Below are positions 61,086-64,000 of a stretch of 64,000 nucleotides of DNA, in pieces. A model generated the notes under the pieces. It saw only the letters and a program-made list of their open reading frames with translations. It was not told the DNA's origin and searched no databases. Within the stretch, counting starts at the first letter, position 1; each line of letters begins with the position of its first letter. The position numbers and the translations under genes were made by a program. This stretch comes from Zoogloea oleivorans. Its GTDB lineage: Bacteria > Pseudomonadota > Gammaproteobacteria > Burkholderiales > Rhodocyclaceae. The stretch is from NCBI RefSeq assembly GCF_008107625.1, contig NZ_SDKK01000015.1:62001-126000 (forward strand). Reading direction: 5' to 3'.

Positions 61086-62960
61086 GTGTCCAGCGAGCAT
61101 TCCCGCAAAACCCTTGCCCCGGTGGTGGTGGCCGCCATCGGCGTCGTCTTCGGCGACATTGGCACCAGCCCCCTGTATGCCCTGAAGGAAATCTTCAACG
61201 GGCACCACCCCATTCCCGTCACCCCGGACAACATCCTCGGCATCCTGTCGATGATCTTCTGGTCGATCATGGCGCTGGTCACCCTCAAGTATGTGAGCGT
61301 GATCATGCGTGCCGACAACCGCGGCGAGGGCGGCTCGCTGGCGCTGCTGTCGCTCATCACCGAAAACTCGCGCAACCGGGTCGTCACCTGGGCCATTTCG
61401 CTGCTCGGCATTTTTGCCGCCGCGCTGTTCTACGGCGACAGCATGATCACCCCGGCCATTTCCGTCCTGTCGGCGGTCGAAGGCCTACAGATCATCTCCC
61501 CCGACTTCAAGCGCTTCGTCATCCCCATCACGCTGGCCATCCTGACCGTCCTGTTCTTCATCCAGAAGCGCGGCACCGGCGTCGTCGGGCTGTTTTTCGG
61601 GCCGGTGATGGTCGGCTGGTTCGGCGTGCTCGGGGTACTCGGTGTCATGGAAATCGCCCGTCACCCGGAAGTGCTGGCGGCCCTCAGCCCGCTCTACGCG
61701 ATCCACTTCATCGGCAACCATACCGGGCTGGCCTTCCTGGCCCTCGGCTCGGTGGTGCTGGCCGTCACCGGCGGCGAGGCGCTGTACACCGACATGGGGC
61801 ACTTCGGGCGCTACCCGATCCGCCTCGCCTGGTTCGGCTTCGTGATGCCGGCGCTGGTGCTCAACTACTTCGGCCAGGGCGCCCTGCTCCTCAACGAACC
61901 CGGCGCCATCGAGAGCCCCTTCTTTCACCTCGGCCCCCACTGGGCGATGGTGCCGATGGTGATTCTCGCCACGCTGGCCACCGTCATCGCCTCCCAGGCG
62001 GTCATCTCGGGCGCCTTCTCGGTGGCCCGGCAGGCGGTGCAGATGGGCTTTCTGCCGCGCATGCTGATCGTCCACACCTCCGGCAAGGAGCAGGGCCAGA
62101 TCTACGTGCCCTTCACCAACTGGACGCTCTACCTGGCCGTCGTGGCGCTGGTGATCGGCTTCAAGAATTCGTCAAACCTGGCGGCCGCCTACGGCATCGC
62201 CGTCACCGGCACGATGCTCATCGACACCGTCCTGGTGGCCTTCGTGATGGTCCTGCTGTGGCGCTGGCATTGGCTCAAGGTTGTCCTCGTCGCCGGTGCC
62301 TTCCTGGCGGTGGACATCGCCTTCTTCGCCGCCAACGCGCTGAAAATCCCCGAAGGCGGCTGGTTCCCGATCGCCATGGCGCTGGTCTCGTTCACCGTGC
62401 TCACCACCTGGCGCCGCGGCCGCCGGCTGGTGCGCCGGGAGCTGGCCAAGCAGGGCATTCCGATGCAGGCCTTTCTCAGGACCCTCTGCGACGATGTGCA
62501 TCGGGTGAGCGGCACCGCCGTCTTCATGACCAGCGCCAAGGAAGGCGTGCCGGCGGCCCTGCTCCACAACCTCAAGCACAACCAGGTCCTGCACGAACGC
62601 GTTGCGCTGGTGACCGTCGAAACCACCGACACACCCCACGTCAATGAATTCGACCGCATCTACCTGCACCGCATGGACAAGGGCTTTTTGCGCATCATCA
62701 TCCGCTACGGCTTCATGGAAGACCCGGACATTCCCCAGGCCCTCGAAACCTGCCGGCGCTTCGGCGAGCCCTTCGACATGATGGAAACCACCTTCTTCGT
62801 GTCCCGTGAAACGGTGATCCCCGGCGTGGTCGGGCGCAACATCAACCCGTGGCGGGCGCGGCTGTTCTCGATCATGTCGAAAAACGCCACCAGCGCCACC
62901 GACTTCTTCAAGATTCCGAACAACCGGGTGGTCGAGATGGGCACCCAGCTGGTGATCTGA
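61086..62960 (+). CDS. kup: Low-affinity potassium transporter Kup
   Basis: A 624-residue potassium:proton symporter with about 12 membrane segments and a cytoplasmic C-terminal region. The opening [20 protein letters not shown] and the [20 protein letters not shown] segment are characteristic. Translation starts at GTG 61086. Its C-terminus ends [13 protein letters not shown], typical for the family. Confidence 0.96.
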   Translation: MSSEHSRKTLAPVVVAAIGVVFGDIGTSPLYALKEIFNGHHPIPVTPDNILGILSMIFWSIMALVTLKYVSVIMRADNRGEGGSLALLSLITENSRNRVVTWAISLLGIFAAALFYGDSMITPAISVLSAVEGLQIISPDFKRFVIPITLAILTVLFFIQKRGTGVVGLFFGPVMVGWFGVLGVLGVMEIARHPEVLAALSPLYAIHFIGNHTGLAFLALGSVVLAVTGGEALYTDMGHFGRYPIRLAWFGFVMPALVLNYFGQGALLLNEPGAIESPFFHLGPHWAMVPMVILATLATVIASQAVISGAFSVARQAVQMGFLPRMLIVHTSGKEQGQIYVPFTNWTLYLAVVALVIGFKNSSNLAAAYGIAVTGTMLIDTVLVAFVMVLLWRWHWLKVVLVAGAFLAVDIAFFAANALKIPEGGWFPIAMALVSFTVLTTWRRGRRLVRRELAKQGIPMQAFLRTLCDDVHRVSGTAVFMTSAKEGVPAALLHNLKHNQVLHERVALVTVETTDTPHVNEFDRIYLHRMDKGFLRIIIRYGFMEDPDIPQALETCRRFGEPFDMMETTFFVSRETVIPGVVGRNINPWRARLFSIMSKNATSATDFFKIPNNRVVEMGTQLVI

Positions 62961-62966
62961 GGCGGA

Positions 62967-63533
62967 TCAGCGAATCGTCAGCCTGCCCAGCCAGCGGCTG
63001 GCCGGGTCGATGTCGCTGCGGTCGGCGGGCGGATAGGGCGGAATGGTCGAGTCGGCAGGCGGCGCGCCGATCAGGTTGAGGTCCACCGCCTGGGCGGTGC
63101 CGACGATTCCGGCCTCAGTGATCGCCATCCGGTAATACAGGCCGTTCCACAATTTCGCGCCGAACTCGGCCTGCGACTTGTGCAGGAAGAGCAGCGAATG
63201 CTCCAGCCAGGCCAGATCATCGACGGTCACCGAGGCCGGATGACGGTGGGGATAGGGCACGTGGCACATCACCTCGCGCCCCTCCAGGCACTTGAACTCC
63301 TTCATGGACAGGAAGAAGTCCTTGAAGCGGGCATGATCGAGGGAGATGACAAAGGCCGTCCGCCGCCCCTCGGGGCGAAAGGTGACGGTACCGATCGGTA
63401 TGGCCTGACCGTCCTGGCTGTGGAGGGAGATCGTCTTCGTTCCGGCCAGCTCCCAGGCGCTCGCCGACAGCGGCAGGGCCAGTGCGCCCAGGGCGGCCGC
63501 CCAGCGGACCCTGCGCAGTAAAAATCCATCCAT
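62967..63533 (-). CDS. Exported DUF2145-like protein
   Basis: A 188-residue protein with a signal peptide (ASA-WEL). It resembles DUF2145 proteins on the basis of VNFDHARFKDFFLSMK-like and MCHVPYPHRHP segments, but I am not certain of the family. A CHVPYP cysteine and two histidines could bind metal. Start set at MDGFLLRRV. It ends facing kup. Confidence 0.55.
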   Translation of the reverse strand: MDGFLLRRVRWAAALGALALPLSASAWELAGTKTISLHSQDGQAIPIGTVTFRPEGRRTAFVISLDHARFKDFFLSMKEFKCLEGREVMCHVPYPHRHPASVTVDDLAWLEHSLLFLHKSQAEFGAKLWNGLYYRMAITEAGIVGTAQAVDLNLIGAPPADSTIPPYPPADRSDIDPASRWLGRLTIR

Positions 63534-63616
63534 CGCCGTACCTCCCCGTTTTGCCGTGCCCGACAAGGCACCACGTTTACAGTCGATTGCGGGCGCCGCC
63601 CTTCGTTCCCTGCGCC

Positions 63617-64000
63617 TCAATCCAGCCCCGCCGCGACAATTTGCGCCAGCCGCGTCAAGGCCGTCTCGATGCGTTCCGAAAAGGGCGCGCCACAACTGAT
63701 GCGCAGGCAGTGATCGAAGCGCCCGGCGTTGGAGAACATCATTCCCGGCGCCACCCGGATGCCCTCCTGCAACGCGGTGTTGAAGACTTCGCTGGACGAA
63801 CGCCGCCCCGGCATCTCCACCCACAACAGCATGCCCCCGGTGGGCATGTTGAGGCGCGTGCCAGCCGGAAAATGCGCCGCAATGGCCTCGGCCGTGCGTT
63901 CCCGCTGGGCCTTCAACTGACGGCGCAGGCGCACCAGGTGGCGGTCGTAGGCGCTGCTGCCCATGAACTCGGCGATGGCGATCTGCGCCAGCGCATCGTT
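63617..64000 (-). CDS. PLP-dependent aminotransferase-like protein, MocR-type (partial)
   Basis: The 127 visible residues are the C-terminal part of a fold-type I aminotransferase domain, ending LRISCGAPFSERIETALTRL. The GGMLLWVEMP segment and the EGIRVAPGMMFS block are typical of MocR/GntR-family regulators that carry an aminotransferase-like domain. The N-terminus, including any helix-turn-helix, is beyond the window edge, so a simple aminotransferase is also possible. Confidence 0.75.
   Translation of the reverse strand, partial: NDALAQIAIAEFMGSSAYDRHLVRLRRQLKAQRERTAEAIAAHFPAGTRLNMPTGGMLLWVEMPGRRSSSEVFNTALQEGIRVAPGMMFSNAGRFDHCLRISCGAPFSERIETALTRLAQIVAAGLD

Overview
The window is high-GC DNA with dense, short-spaced operons. 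Its gene content (periplasmic c-type cytochromes, AauRS-type regulation of acidic amino-acid uptake, the rsmI-yraN-diaA-dolP order, Kup, NhaD, gpmI, pyrC) points to a betaproteobacterium, most plausibly Rhodocyclales. The order is an inference from gene content, not a database result. No rRNA, CRISPR array, prophage or transposase gene was seen. One tRNA (initiator tRNA-fMet) is present.

Layout. 1-4101: a tightly coupled operon (RibD-C-type reductase, MDR dehydrogenase, atypical pterin-synthase homologue, GT4 glycosyltransferase, methyltransferase) that looks like an uncharacterised pteridine-type biosynthetic pathway. 4195-6263: YceI protein, tRNA-fMet, a tiny basic protein, dgkA and tpx. 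6373-14700: a five-gene minus-strand operon of four di-haem c-type cytochromes plus a lipoprotein, resembling the RoxA/MauG-type di-haem superfamily. 14851-19302: a LysR regulator divergent from a redox operon (NmrA-like reductase, DODA-type dioxygenase, cytochrome b561, two YceI proteins). 19597-24673: a membrane acyltransferase, a large HD-GYP protein and an AraC regulator. 24843-30148: an acyl-CoA degradation operon (SDR dehydrogenase, thiolase, acyl-CoA dehydrogenase, CaiB/AMACR family, enoyl-CoA hydratase). 30212-34292: an unknown exported operon with an OmpA lipoprotein, a 21-bp tandem repeat, a small conserved-looking gene, an anomalous A+T-richer patch and a 5'-truncated duplicate of the enoyl-CoA hydratase. 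34293-39526: GT9-like protein, gpmI, a repeat array, a lipoprotein, pyrC and a PepSY protein. 39611-49136: acidic amino-acid uptake and use (gltI-like, porin, glutaminase-asparaginase, gltJKL-like, AauS/AauR-like), preceded by a sigma-54 promoter and two AauR-type operators. 49328-53457: rsmI, yraN, a HIRAN protein, diaA/gmhA, dolP-like and trmA. 53558-56468: a kinase/cyclase-like fusion with a haem-c sensor. 56689-64000: CpdB-like nucleotidase, Sel1 protein, NhaD, Kup, a DUF2145-like protein and the end of a MocR-type regulator/aminotransferase.

A conspicuous non-coding layer is a REP/BIME family: 26 copies of a hairpin with a GTGG foot, in opposed pairs, lie between genes from 25.6 to 49.3 kb. 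In two places (36.97-37.72 kb and 42.9-43.37 kb) the pairs have been tandemly amplified together with a copy of the 3' end of the neighbouring gene. The best candidates for undescribed biology are the pterin-like operon, the di-haem cytochrome operon, the kinase/cyclase-haem sensor pair and the REP-driven gene-end amplification.
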